64,000 nucleotides of DNA from Streptomyces sparsogenes (GCF_001704635.1 NZ_MAXF01000130.1:62001-126000), one strand, 5' to 3'. Counted from the stretch's first letter, positions 17,858 to 26,656 are shown. Program-made: numbers and translations. The notes: generated by a model not told the origin, from the letters alone.

Positions 17858-19498
17858 GTGAACGACCCCACACCCGCCCCGGCCGAAGGCCGCACCGTCC
17901 TGCTCCGCGGCGGCGAGGTGCACAGCCCCGCCGACCCGTTCGCCACCGCCATGGTCGTCGAGCGGGGCACCGTCGCCTGGGTCGGCTCCGAGGGCGCCGC
18001 GGACAGCTTCGCCGACGGTGTGGACGAGGTGGTCCACCTCGACGGGGCGCTGGTCACGCCCGCGTTCACCGACGCGCATGTGCACACCACCGCCACCGGC
18101 CTGGCCCTCACCGGCCTCGACCTGGCGGGCGCCCGCACGCTCGCCGACGCGCTCGGCCGGGTGCGGGCGTACGCGGAGGCCCACCCCGACGACCGGATCC
18201 TGCTCGGCCACGGCTGGGACGCCAGCGCCTGGCCCGAGGGGCGGCCGCCCACGCGCGCCGAGCTCGACGAGGCCACCGGGGGCCGCCCGCTCTACCTCAC
18301 CCGCGTCGACGTGCACTCGGCCGTCGTCACCACCGCCGTGCTCGACCTGGTTCCGGACATCGCCGGGCTGGCCGGATACCGTCCCGACGCGCCGCTGACC
18401 GGCGCCGCCCACCACGCCGTGCGCGCCGCCGCCCACGCCGCCGTGACCGCCCGGCAGCGCGCCGACGCCCAGCGCGCCGCCCTGGCCCGGGCCGCCTCCC
18501 TCGGCATCGGCTCGGTCCACGAGTGCGCGGGCCCCGACATCTCCGGCGAGGACGACCTCACCGGGCTGCTGCGGCTGGCCGCCGAGGAGCCCGGCCCGCG
18601 CGTCTTCGGCTACTGGGCCGAGCCCGCCGCGAGCGCCGCCGACCTGGACAAGGTGCGCGACCTCGGCGCCCTCGGCGCGGCCGGCGACCTCTTCGCCGAC
18701 GGCTCGCTCGGCTCGCACACCGCGCATCTGCACCAGCCGTACGCCGACGCGCCGCACACCGGTACCGCCCACCTGGACGCCGCCGCGATCGCCGCCCACG
18801 TCATCGCCTGCACCGAGGCCGGGCTGCAGGCCGGCTTCCACGCCATCGGCGACGCCGCCGTGACCGCCGTCGTGGAGGGCGTACGGGCGGCCGCCGACAA
18901 GGTCGGCCCGGCCCGCGTCCGCGCCGCCCGCCACCGCGTCGAGCACGCCGAGATGCTCACCCCCGACACCATCGCCGCCTTCGCCGACCTGGGCCTCACC
19001 GCCTCCGTCCAGCCCGCCTTCGACGCCGCCTGGGGCGGCGAGAGCGGCATGTACGCGCAGCGGCTCGGACCGGAGCGGGCGCGCACCCTCAACCCGTACG
19101 CCGCGCTGCTGCGCGCCGGCGTGCCCCTGGCGCTCGGCTCCGACAGCCCGGTCACCCCGCTCGACCCCTGGGGCACCGTCCGCGCCGCCGCCTTCCACCG
19201 CACCCCCGAGCACCGCGTCTCCGCCCGCGCCGCCTTCACCGCCCACACCCGCGGCGGCTGGCGGGCCATCGGGCGCGACGACGCGGGCGTCCTGGTGCCC
19301 GGCGCGCCCGCCGACTACGCGGTGTGGCGCACCGGGGAGCTCGTCGTACAGGTGCCCGACACCCGCGTCGCCGGCTGGTCGACCGATCCGCGCTCGGGGA
19401 CGCCGGGGCTGCCCGACCTCACGCCGGGCGCCCAACTCCCGGTCTGTGTGCGCACGGTGGTGGCCGGGCGGACCGTGTACCTCCGGCCGGACGAGTGA
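17858..19498 (+). CDS. YtcJ-like amidohydrolase (metal-dependent)
   Basis: A 546-residue member of the amidohydrolase superfamily, amidohydrolase 3/YtcJ group. The metal-binding motif PAFTDAHVHT is near residue 70; later HAIGDAAVTAV, RHRVEHAEMLTPD and LALGSDSPVTPLDPWGT provide the remaining ligand regions. The barrel is flanked by a small beta domain at both ends (GGEVHSPADPFATAMVV and the C-terminal DYAVWRTGELVV). The substrate is unknown; the group hydrolyses diverse amides. GTG 17858 has GAGG ten bases upstream. No signal peptide is seen, so it should be cytoplasmic. Confidence 0.9.
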   Translation: MNDPTPAPAEGRTVLLRGGEVHSPADPFATAMVVERGTVAWVGSEGAADSFADGVDEVVHLDGALVTPAFTDAHVHTTATGLALTGLDLAGARTLADALGRVRAYAEAHPDDRILLGHGWDASAWPEGRPPTRAELDEATGGRPLYLTRVDVHSAVVTTAVLDLVPDIAGLAGYRPDAPLTGAAHHAVRAAAHAAVTARQRADAQRAALARAASLGIGSVHECAGPDISGEDDLTGLLRLAAEEPGPRVFGYWAEPAASAADLDKVRDLGALGAAGDLFADGSLGSHTAHLHQPYADAPHTGTAHLDAAAIAAHVIACTEAGLQAGFHAIGDAAVTAVVEGVRAAADKVGPARVRAARHRVEHAEMLTPDTIAAFADLGLTASVQPAFDAAWGGESGMYAQRLGPERARTLNPYAALLRAGVPLALGSDSPVTPLDPWGTVRAAAFHRTPEHRVSARAAFTAHTRGGWRAIGRDDAGVLVPGAPADYAVWRTGELVVQVPDTRVAGWSTDPRSGTPGLPDLTPGAQLPVCVRTVVAGRTVYLRPDE

Positions 19499-19608
19499 CG
19501 CACGGTCGCGCCGTACCGCCGAACGATGCTCCCGCGGGTTGTCGCGGCGGCTGAACACTGTCCGTACTGACCTGCTCATTTGAGGAAACGGCGCAGGTCA
19601 TGCCGGTG

Positions 19609-19639
19609 TTGACAGGGTGCGGTCGGCGGCCGGTAGGTT
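19609..19639 (+). promoter_or_regulatory. Sigma-70-like promoter in the 19499-20093 gap
   Basis: TTGACA (19609-19614) and TAGGTT (19634-19639) are 19 bases apart (18 if the -10 is read as GTAGGT). The -35 is a perfect consensus, rare in this GC-rich DNA. The next real gene on this strand is lnt at 20094, so a transcript would have a leader of about 445 bases. I find no convincing gene in the 595-base gap; a weak TACGGT at 20052-20057 could be a second lnt promoter. Confidence 0.5.
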
Positions 19640-20093
19640 CGGCCGAGTCCACCACAGGACGTCCGACCGGGGAATCTCCACGCAGTCGTCGAACGCCGCT
19701 GGGCCATGGGGTGGCGTGCCGGACCGGCGCGCCGCCGCTGGGAGCCAGGTCCAGCGCACGGGGGCGAGGGAGGGATCGCCGGGTCGGCAGGTGCGACCCG
19801 GGAGGGGCCCGGACGCTCAGTAGACAACGGCTCTCGGTCGACCCGCAGCCAGCGGGTCCCAGGCCGGCCCGAAGGGCGCCGGGCCCCGATCCGCACGCAC
19901 CGCCCCGCGGTGCGCGGCGGGATCGCGCCGCGCTTCCGCCGCCTTCCCGAGGCTTCCTGGCGCGTTCCCGACACCTCCCCGGCGCCCCGCGGAACCGGCC
20001 GTCTCCTCCTGGCGTTCCGCACCTCGGGACACATCGCGGAGTCCCGCGTTGTACGGTCACCTCACCACAGCACGACTTGCAGGAAGGCAGCAC

Positions 20094-21872
20094 GTGCATC
20101 CGGGTACCGAAACCAACGCCGACGCCGGCCCGCCGGGCACGGCCGAAGACCGACCGGGGAAGCGTCCGAAGGCCGCGGCCGCGCCTCCCGCGGCCGACGC
20201 CCCGGCCGACGCCGACGCCCCGGCCGCGGCACGCCCCGAGCGCGACCGTCCCGAAGCCGGCCGCCCCGGCCGGGACCGGGCCGAGGAGCCCCGCCCCGGC
20301 CGGATGCGGCGCCTGGCCCGGCTCGCCCGCCGCGAGGCGCGCCGCAGCGCCCTCGCGGTCGTGTGCGGCCTCGCGCTCGCCCTCGCCTTCCCGCCGTACG
20401 GGGTGTGGCCGCTGTCCGTGGCCGCCGTGGCGGCCCTGAGCCTGCTCACCCACGGCCGGACGGTCCGCCAGGGCGCCTGGACGGGCTTCGCGATGGGCCT
20501 GCCGTTCTTCGTCTTCCTGCTGAAGTGGCTGCACGTCGTCGGCTGGGACGCGACGGTGGGGCTCTCCATACTCCAGGCGCTCTACTTCATCCCGCTGGGG
20601 GCGGGGCTCGTCCTGATCTCCCGGCTCCCGGTGCCCTGGCTGCGGCCGCTGTGGGCGGCCTGTCTGTGGATCGCCGAGGAGTTCGTCCGCGACCGGGTGC
20701 CGTTCGGCGGCTTCACCTGGGGGCGGCTGGCCTTCGCCAACACCGGCTCGCCCTACACGCCGCTCGCCGCGCTCGGCGGCGCCCCGCTGGTCAGCTTCGC
20801 CGTCGCCCTGACCGGCACGCTGCTGGCCGCCGCGGCCCTGGCCCTGTACGGCATGCGCGGCGGTGCCCCGCGCCCGCGCGCCGCGCTGGCGGCCGGCGGC
20901 TCGGTCGCCGTGGCCGCGGCCGTGACCGTGGCCGGGCTCGCCGTGCCGATCCCCACCGCCGCCGACGACGCCGTGGACATCGCGATCGTCCAGGGCAACG
21001 TCCAGAAGCCCGGCATGGACTTCCTGGGCCGCCCCATGAAGATCCTCAACAACCACGTCAACGCCACGATCGACCTCGCGAAGGACGTGAAGGCGGGCCG
21101 GATCAAGAAGCCCGATCTTGTGATTTGGCCGGAAAACGCCTCCGACCTCGACCCCTTCCAGTACCGGGAGGCGTACGCGCGGATCGACGAGGCCGTGAAG
21201 GCCATCAACGTGCCGGTTCTCGTGGGCGCGCTGGTCGACCACCCCACCAAGCAGGGCTATGTGCTCAACCAGGGCATCGTCTGGGACCCCAGGACGGGCC
21301 CCGGCGCCTCCTACACCAAGCAGCATCCCGTGCCCTTCGGCGAGTACGTCCCCTTCCGTGACCAGCTCAGCAAGTTCATCACCCGCCTCCAGCGGGTCCC
21401 GCGCGACTTCTACCCCGGTCACCACAGCGGTGTGCTGCGGGTCGGCCCGGCCCGGCTGGGCGATGTGATCTGCTTCGAGGTCGCGTACGACGAGATCGTC
21501 CGGGACACGGTCAACGCCGGCGCCCGCATGATCGTCGTCCAGACCAACAACGCCACGTACGGCCGGACCGGCCAGCCCGAGCAGCAGCTCGCGATGTACC
21601 GGCTGCGCGCCATCGAGCACGGCCGCGCGGTGGTCTCCGCGGCCACCAGCGGCATCAGCGCGGTCGTCGCCCCCGATGGCACGATCGAGCAGCAGACGAA
21701 AGAATTCACCCAAGATGTGCTCACCGCGCGCATCCCGCTGCGCGATGGCACGACTGTCGCCGACCGCGTCGGTGCGATCCCCGAGTGGGTGCTCGCTATG
21801 GTGGGCGTTCTCTCCTGCGCGGCCGCGCTCGTGATCGGCCGTCGGGGACGTATGGACGAGAAAGGGCAGTAA
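20094..21872 (+). CDS. lnt: Apolipoprotein N-acyltransferase
   Basis: A 592-residue membrane enzyme that adds the third acyl chain to the N-terminal Cys of lipoproteins. A long Pro/Ala/Asp/Arg-rich N-terminal tail (about 1-80) precedes six or so membrane segments and a nitrilase-like domain. The catalytic triad is visible: Glu in WPENAS (near 345), Lys in YTKQHPVPFGEYVPF (near 408) and Cys in DVICFEVAYD (near 459). GTG 20094 has AGGAAGG seven bases upstream. ppm1 starts five bases after its stop; in Mycobacterium tuberculosis the same two activities are fused in one Ppm1 polypeptide. Confidence 0.95.
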   Translation: MHPGTETNADAGPPGTAEDRPGKRPKAAAAPPAADAPADADAPAAARPERDRPEAGRPGRDRAEEPRPGRMRRLARLARREARRSALAVVCGLALALAFPPYGVWPLSVAAVAALSLLTHGRTVRQGAWTGFAMGLPFFVFLLKWLHVVGWDATVGLSILQALYFIPLGAGLVLISRLPVPWLRPLWAACLWIAEEFVRDRVPFGGFTWGRLAFANTGSPYTPLAALGGAPLVSFAVALTGTLLAAAALALYGMRGGAPRPRAALAAGGSVAVAAAVTVAGLAVPIPTAADDAVDIAIVQGNVQKPGMDFLGRPMKILNNHVNATIDLAKDVKAGRIKKPDLVIWPENASDLDPFQYREAYARIDEAVKAINVPVLVGALVDHPTKQGYVLNQGIVWDPRTGPGASYTKQHPVPFGEYVPFRDQLSKFITRLQRVPRDFYPGHHSGVLRVGPARLGDVICFEVAYDEIVRDTVNAGARMIVVQTNNATYGRTGQPEQQLAMYRLRAIEHGRAVVSAATSGISAVVAPDGTIEQQTKEFTQDVLTARIPLRDGTTVADRVGAIPEWVLAMVGVLSCAAALVIGRRGRMDEKGQ

Positions 21873-21877
21873 GTACC

Positions 21878-22747
21878 GTGAGCGACGCACGCGAGGCCGA
21901 CGAGCCGCGCCACACCTCGGACGCCGCGGATTCGCCTCGCGAACAGGGCGACGCCGCGGCCGTCACCGAGCGGAACCCCGACCAGGACGGGGGGCGGCGG
22001 AAGTACGGGCCGCTGGGCACGGTGCTGGTGATCATCCCGACCTACAACGAGGCGGAGAACATCAGACCGATCGTCGAGCGGGTGCGGGAATCCGTGCCGG
22101 AGGCGCATGTGCTCGTCGCCGACGACAACAGCCCGGACGGCACCGGCAAGGTCGCGGACGAGATCGCGGTCGAGGACGACCACGTCCACGTGTTGCACCG
22201 CAAGGGCAAGGAGGGCCTGGGCGCCGCCTACCTCGCCGGGTTCCGCTGGGGCATCGAGCACGGCTACGGCGTGCTGGTCGAGATGGACGCCGACGGCTCG
22301 CACCAGCCGGAGGAGCTGCCCCGGCTGCTGACCGCGCTCAAGGGCGCCGACCTGGTGATCGGCTCCCGCTGGGTGCCCGGTGGCCGCATCGTCAACTGGC
22401 CCAAGCGGCGGGAGTACCTCTCGCGCGGTGCCAGCACGTACTCCCGGATCCTGCTGGATGTGCCGATCCGCGATGTGACGGCCGGTTTCCGCGCCTTCCG
22501 CAAGGAGACCCTGGAGGGGCTCGGCATGGACGCCGTCGCGTCCCAGGGGTACTGCTTCCAGATCGACATGGCCTGGCGGGCGGTCAAGGCGGGCTTCCAC
22601 GTCATCGAGGTGCCCGTGACGTTCGTCGAGCGCGAGCGTGGCGACAGCAAGATGAGCCGCGACATCGTCACCGAGGCGTTCTGGCGGGTGGCGACCTGGG
22701 GCGTGTCGTCCCGGGCGAACAAGCTGCTGGGGCGCGACCCGTCCTAG
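21878..22747 (+). CDS. ppm1: Polyprenol monophosphomannose synthase
   Basis: A 289-residue GT2 glycosyltransferase that makes polyprenyl-phosphate-mannose, the donor for protein O-mannosylation by Pmt in Streptomyces. After an acidic disordered N-terminus (1-45) come VLVIIPTYNEAENI, VLVADDNSPDGTG, VEMDADGSHQPEELPRLL (DxD metal site), VIGSRWVPGG and RDVTAGFRAFRKETL, all typical of dolichol-phosphate-mannose synthases. There is no C-terminal membrane domain. GTG 21878 is five bases after the lnt stop, with AAAGGG upstream, so the two genes form an operon. Confidence 0.94.
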   Translation: MSDAREADEPRHTSDAADSPREQGDAAAVTERNPDQDGGRRKYGPLGTVLVIIPTYNEAENIRPIVERVRESVPEAHVLVADDNSPDGTGKVADEIAVEDDHVHVLHRKGKEGLGAAYLAGFRWGIEHGYGVLVEMDADGSHQPEELPRLLTALKGADLVIGSRWVPGGRIVNWPKRREYLSRGASTYSRILLDVPIRDVTAGFRAFRKETLEGLGMDAVASQGYCFQIDMAWRAVKAGFHVIEVPVTFVERERGDSKMSRDIVTEAFWRVATWGVSSRANKLLGRDPS

Positions 22748-22770
22748 GTCTGCCGCCAGGGTCTGCCGTC

Positions 22771-22788
22771 GCGGGGGGCGCCCCCCGC
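22771..22788. terminator. GC palindrome between convergent ppm1 and mrpD genes
   Basis: GCGGGGGGCGCCCCCCGC is a perfect 18-base dyad in the 43-base space between the ppm1 stop and the mrpD stop, suited to a shared terminator. Confidence 0.65.
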
Positions 22789-22790
22789 GC

Positions 22791-24617
22791 TCAGCGGAGC
22801 CCCGTGGCGGTCAGGGCGGTGAGCAGGGCCATGCCGACGACCAGCCAGGCGACGTAGTCGCCGATGTGGCCGGACTGCAGCCGCCGTACCGGGGCCGTCA
22901 GCGCGGTCGCCCCGGTGCGGGCGGGCCGCCACACCGCGAGGGCGGCGAGGGCGGCGGCGAGGGCCGTGGAGAGCAGCCCGAGCAGGATCCCGGTCGTCGG
23001 CCAGTGCTGGGCCACGGCGGCCGGGGCGGCCACCGGCCGCCCGTCGAGGACGGCGGCGCGGTAGCCCCGCGCGTCGGTGAACAGCCGCCCCGCCCGCTCG
23101 GCCGTCGCGGCCACCCCGGGCAGGACGCCGACCGACAGCGCCCCCGCCAGCAGCGCGGCGGGCACCGCGAGCATCGGCACGGGGACGCGCCGGAGCCGCC
23201 CGCCGGTCTCCGGCTCCGCCTCGCCCGTGGTCTCGGGGCCGTCCTCCGCCGCGCGCGGCGGCCGCCCGGCCCCGGCGAAGACCCGCAGCGCGACCCGGAG
23301 CACCGCGCCGCCGGTCACCGCGGAGACCAGGACGAACAGCGCGGGCAGCCAGCCGGCGGCCTGGCCGGCCGCCTCTTCCGCCAGGGCCTTGCCGAGCCCG
23401 GTGCCGAACGGCGGCAGCCCGCTGAGCGCGAGTCCGCCCACGGTGAACAGGACGCCCGTCACCGGCAACTCCCCGGCCCTGCCGTACAGCTCGTGCTCGT
23501 CGACGGAGGCGTACCGGTCGAGGAGCACGCCCACGCACCCGAACAGGGCCGCCTTCACGCCCGCGTGCCCCAGGACGTACAGCGCGGTGCCCGAGACGCC
23601 CTCCGGGGACAGCACGGCCACGCCGGTCAGGAACAGCCCGGTGTGGGCCACGGTGGAGAACGCGAGCAGCCGCTTGATGTGCCGCTGCCGCCAGCACATC
23701 AGCGCCCCCAGCAGTGCCGTGAGGGTGCCGATGACCAGCAGCGCGCGGGTGAGATCCGGATGCGGCACGCCGCCGGGGCCGGAGAAGACGGTCCAGTACA
23801 CCCGCGCGACCCCGTACACCCCCAGCTCCACCATCACCCCGGACAGCAGCATGCACACGGGGGTCGGGGCGACCGCGTGGGCGTCGGGGAGCCAGAAGTG
23901 GAAGGGCACGGCGGCGGCCTTCACCAGCAGCCCCGTCGCCACCAGCACGAACGCGGCCAGGACCAGCCCGTCCGGGGCGCGCCCGTCCAGCGCGCGGCCG
24001 ATCTGGGCGAGCCCCAGCTCGCCGGTGCGGGCGTACAGCAGGGTGATGCCCAGCAGCATGCAGTACCCGCCGAGGGAGTTCACGATGCCGAAGGACAGCG
24101 CGCCGTGCAGCGGCCGGGACTCCTCCACCCGGTAGCCGGTCAGCGCGTACGCCACGACCCCCATCAGCTCGAAGAAGACGAACGCGTTGAACAGGTCGCC
24201 GGTCAGCGCGAAGCCGCACATCCCGGCCTGGAAGAGCAGGATCAGCGCGGTGAAGGCGCCGCCGTGGCGGCGCGGGGGCTCCTCGAAGTAATGCCAGGAG
24301 TACGCGAGTACGGCGACGACCAGCACGGACACCAGCGCCGCGAGCCCGGCGCCCAGGGGGTCGGCGACCAGCACGATGCCCACGCCCTCCCCGCCCGCCA
24401 GGTGCCAGCCGCCCACCCACTCCACCGCGTACGGCCCGGCCCCGCCCCCGGCGACCCGGGCCAGCACCAGCAGCGCCAGCGCCGCCGGGGCGGCGGCGAA
24501 GGCACAGCCCAGGGCGTCGGTGACGATCCGGGGCAGCCGCCGCCCGCCCGCGACCAGCACCGCCGCGCCGAGCAGCGGCACGGCGATCACCAACGGCAGC
24601 AGCCCCGCGGTGTCCAT
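22791..24617 (-). CDS. Mrp/Mbh antiporter-like subunit D (proton-translocating, NuoN/MrpD type)
   Basis: A 608-residue polytopic protein of the proton_antipo family, about 14 membrane segments. Family motifs: ELMGVVAYALTGYR with the conserved membrane Glu (MrpD Glu137 equivalent), LLVKAAAVPFHFWLPDAHAVAPTPVCMLLSG with the membrane Lys, RQRHIKRLLAFSTVAHTG, and HAGVKAALFGCVG. It is the last gene of a six-gene operon and the only subunit with a full antiporter-like domain. A polar loop (GPETTGEAEPETGG) precedes the last helices. ATG 24617 lies seven bases after the mrpC-like stop. Confidence 0.9.
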   Translation of the reverse strand: MDTAGLLPLVIAVPLLGAAVLVAGGRRLPRIVTDALGCAFAAAPAALALLVLARVAGGGAGPYAVEWVGGWHLAGGEGVGIVLVADPLGAGLAALVSVLVVAVLAYSWHYFEEPPRRHGGAFTALILLFQAGMCGFALTGDLFNAFVFFELMGVVAYALTGYRVEESRPLHGALSFGIVNSLGGYCMLLGITLLYARTGELGLAQIGRALDGRAPDGLVLAAFVLVATGLLVKAAAVPFHFWLPDAHAVAPTPVCMLLSGVMVELGVYGVARVYWTVFSGPGGVPHPDLTRALLVIGTLTALLGALMCWRQRHIKRLLAFSTVAHTGLFLTGVAVLSPEGVSGTALYVLGHAGVKAALFGCVGVLLDRYASVDEHELYGRAGELPVTGVLFTVGGLALSGLPPFGTGLGKALAEEAAGQAAGWLPALFVLVSAVTGGAVLRVALRVFAGAGRPPRAAEDGPETTGEAEPETGGRLRRVPVPMLAVPAALLAGALSVGVLPGVAATAERAGRLFTDARGYRAAVLDGRPVAAPAAVAQHWPTTGILLGLLSTALAAALAALAVWRPARTGATALTAPVRRLQSGHIGDYVAWLVVGMALLTALTATGLR

Positions 24618-24623
24618 CCGCCG

Positions 24624-24968
24624 TCACCCCTTCAGGTCCGACAGGGCGTCCGGGTCGACGGTCCCGTGGCGTTTGCGCAGCTGGACGACGAGCGCCAGCA
24701 GCAGGGCGGTCACGGTCGCCCCGACCACGATGTCGGTGAGGGCGAGGGCCTGGACGACGGGGTCGACGACGCGGCGGTCGGGCGGTACGTCGGAGAACAC
24801 CGGCGCGGTGCCGCCCCGCCGGTAGCCGACGGCGAGCAGCAGCACATACGTGGAGGACTGGGCCACCGCGAGGCAGCCCACCGCGTGGATCAGATTGCGG
24901 CTGGTCACCAGCCCGTACACGCCCACCAGGAAGATCCACCCCGCGACCAGGTACGGCAGCACGGTCAC
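24624..24968 (-). CDS. Mrp/Mbh subunit C (NuoK-like)
   Basis: A 114-residue, three-helix membrane protein like MrpC/MbhG and NuoK. LAVAQSSTYVLLLAVGYRRGGTAPVF and VVDPVVQALALTDIVVGATVTALLLALVV carry the features of this family, where the conserved membrane acidic residue is part of the ion path. GTG 24968 overlaps the stop of the preceding gene by four bases, showing translational coupling within the operon. Confidence 0.9.
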   Translation of the reverse strand: MTVLPYLVAGWIFLVGVYGLVTSRNLIHAVGCLAVAQSSTYVLLLAVGYRRGGTAPVFSDVPPDRRVVDPVVQALALTDIVVGATVTALLLALVVQLRKRHGTVDPDALSDLKG

Positions 24969-25750
24969 GCCCGCTCCCTCCTTCCCGGGCCCCGCGGCCC
25001 GTCGTCGTCGGATCCGCCGCCGTCGGCCCCCTCGATCTGCACCGCCTGGTCCAGGAACTGGGCGAGCAGCACCACCACCCCGCAGGCGACCTCCATTCCG
25101 ACGGCGGCGTTCAGCAGGGGGACGGTCCCGCCCGAGGAGAGGGTGGCGAAGGTCCCGTACGGGAGGACGTTGGCCAGGAACGCCGACCCGGCGAGCACCG
25201 CCGCGAGCCCCGTGATCACATACGCGGCCTCGCCCACGGCCTCCCCGATCTCGTACGGTCTGAGCGGTCGCACGCGCTCCAGCGCCCGGTAGTCGGCCGC
25301 GATGTACAGCAGGTGCAGCGCGGTGGCGACGACCACGCCGCCCTGGAAGCCGCCGCCGGGGCTGAGCTGCCCGTGGGCGACCACGTACAGGCCGACGGCC
25401 AGCGCGACGGGGAGCATCAGCAGGCCGAACCGGCGGATGGGCGGGCGGACGGCGGCGGGGGCGGGGGTGTGGCGGCGCTCGTCGGCGGTCTGGCGGAGCA
25501 GCACGACGGCGCCGAGCACCGCGGAGAAGAGGATGGTCTCCTCGCCGAGGGTGTCCAGGGCCCGCTGGTCGAAGTTGACCGAGGCGATGGCGTTCGAGGT
25601 GTGGTGGCGCACGGCGGCCCGTACCGCGCGGTCCCCGTAGGGGTGGTGGGCGCCGCCGAAGGGCGGCAGGCCGAGGCAGGCGACGGTGAACAGGGCCGCG
25701 ACCACGGCCGCCCCGGCGAGGAAGAGCCCCAGCCTGCCGCGCGGGCTCAT
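24965..25750 (-). CDS. Mrp/Mbh subunit B fused to an MrpA C-terminal (MbhE-like) segment
   Basis: A 261-residue membrane protein with two parts. Residues 1-90 match the very end of MrpA/MbhE (TSNAIASVNFDQRALDTLGEETILFSAVLGAVVLLRQ). Residues about 105-240 are the MnhB/MrpB domain (GLYVVAHGQLSPGGGFQGGVVVATALHLLYIAADYRALE). The same fusion of MbhE and MbhF functions occurs in the Mrp module of membrane-bound hydrogenases and related complexes. ATG 25750 overlaps the upstream stop by four bases. The acidic C-terminal tail (IEGADGGGSDDD) is not part of the fold. Confidence 0.88.
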   Translation of the reverse strand: MSPRGRLGLFLAGAAVVAALFTVACLGLPPFGGAHHPYGDRAVRAAVRHHTSNAIASVNFDQRALDTLGEETILFSAVLGAVVLLRQTADERRHTPAPAAVRPPIRRFGLLMLPVALAVGLYVVAHGQLSPGGGFQGGVVVATALHLLYIAADYRALERVRPLRPYEIGEAVGEAAYVITGLAAVLAGSAFLANVLPYGTFATLSSGGTVPLLNAAVGMEVACGVVVLLAQFLDQAVQIEGADGGGSDDDGPRGPGRRERA

Positions 25751-26073
25751 CGCGGCGGCCGCCCGTCCCGGCCCGCGCCCCGGCGGCCGTCCCCGGCGCC
25801 GCCCTGGGGCGGGCCGCCGTCGCCGGGGCGGCGCCGCACCTTGCGCACGGTCAGCAGGATCATCAGCGGGGTCACCGCGGAGCCGACCGCCAGCTGCGAC
25901 AGCGCCACGTCCGGCGCCTGGAGGAAGGTGAACAGCAGGGCCAGCGACAGCCCGAGGAACGACAGGACCAGCGCCTGCCGCACCGGGTCCCGATTGAGTA
26001 CCGCGGCCGTGGCGGCGGCGGCCACCAGCAGCAGCGCCACGGCGACCAGTACGTCGGTGAGCGTCCCCGTCAT
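25747..26073 (-). CDS. DUF4040 subunit (MbhD-like, MrpA C-terminal segment)
   Basis: A 108-residue membrane protein with three predicted helices and the DUF4040 signature DPVRQALVLSFLGLSLALLFTFLQAPDVALSQLAVGSAVTPLMILLTVRK (given by key motifs FLQAPDVALSQLAVG). In canonical Mrp antiporters this segment is the C-terminal part of the large MrpA protein. Here it is a separate gene and the large N-terminal antiporter domain of MrpA is absent. The C-terminal tail is Gly/Arg-rich. ATG 26073 overlaps the upstream stop by four bases. Confidence 0.85.
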   Translation of the reverse strand: MTGTLTDVLVAVALLLVAAAATAAVLNRDPVRQALVLSFLGLSLALLFTFLQAPDVALSQLAVGSAVTPLMILLTVRKVRRRPGDGGPPQGGAGDGRRGAGRDGRPPR

Positions 26074-26504
26074 GCCCCCACGCCCTCGTCCCGGCTCCCG
26101 GCGCTGGTGACCAGGCCGCCCGCCATCAGCAGCGCCCCGATCACCAGCAGCTTCACCATCGCCCGGCCCGGCCCGGTCGCCACGCACAGCGGAATCACGG
26201 CGGCCGGCACGCCCGCCAGCGCGATCCACCGCACCAGCCGCGAACCGGGCAGCACCCCCAGGAAGCGGGCGTAGACGAGCGTCCCGGCGGGGCCGAGCAC
26301 GGACAGGACGAGCGCCACGTCCACGTAGGCGGGGCGGCCGAAGCCCTGGGCGGTCAGCAGCAGGGCCAGGGCGGCCAGCAGACAGGCCAGGTTCTGGGCG
26401 ATCAGCCGGTCGCCCGGCTCCCCGTACGCGATCCGCCACAGCACCGGGACCAGCCCCAGCAGCGGCACCAGACCGGCCAGCAGCCAGCCGTCCGCCGCGC
26501 TCAC
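26070..26504 (-). CDS. MrpF-like subunit with an extra C-terminal two-helix segment
   Basis: A 144-residue membrane protein. Residues 1-85 fit MrpF/MbhB: LVPVLWRIAYGEPGDRLIAQNLACLLAALALLL and DVALVLSVLGPAGTLVYARFLG. The rest has two more hydrophobic stretches (WIALAGVPAAVIPLCVA and VKLLVIGALLMAGGLV); the last could be a remnant or functional stand-in for MrpG, which is otherwise missing, but the MrpG signature RLHAAT is absent. GTG 26504 overlaps the stop of the mini MrpE-like gene. Confidence 0.75.
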   Translation of the reverse strand: MSAADGWLLAGLVPLLGLVPVLWRIAYGEPGDRLIAQNLACLLAALALLLTAQGFGRPAYVDVALVLSVLGPAGTLVYARFLGVLPGSRLVRWIALAGVPAAVIPLCVATGPGRAMVKLLVIGALLMAGGLVTSAGSRDEGVGA

Positions 26505-26656
26505 GGCCGGGCCGCCGCGCGCCGGGCGGCCCGCGCGGCGACGGCGGCGGCCAGCCCGACGCCCGCGCCCACGACGACCTCCAGGGGATCCACGGTGGAG
26601 ATCAGCACCAGCCACAGCCCGGTCAGCCCCACCCACCAGGCGAGCACCTCAAGCAC
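26501..26656 (-). CDS. Mini MrpE-like membrane protein, first gene of the Mrp operon
   Basis: A 51-residue protein: hydrophobic segments VLAWWVGLTGLWLVLIS and VVVGAGVGLAAAVAARA, then a basic tail. The pattern of a Trp-rich first helix and the Gly-rich second helix resembles the N-terminal part of MrpE/MbhA, which is normally about 160 residues. Its position at the head of the operon is where MrpE is found in Mbh-type clusters. GTG 26656 has GGGAGG eight bases upstream; GTG 26665 overlaps that site. The MrpE assignment is inference from order and pattern. Confidence 0.6.
   Translation of the reverse strand: MLEVLAWWVGLTGLWLVLISTVDPLEVVVGAGVGLAAAVAARAARRAAARP

Noticed and set aside
19576..20034. 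Minus-strand 152-codon open frame in the gap before lnt
   Set aside because: The composition is Arg/Pro/Ser-rich with no domain or ribosome binding site, typical of a chance frame in GC-rich DNA.
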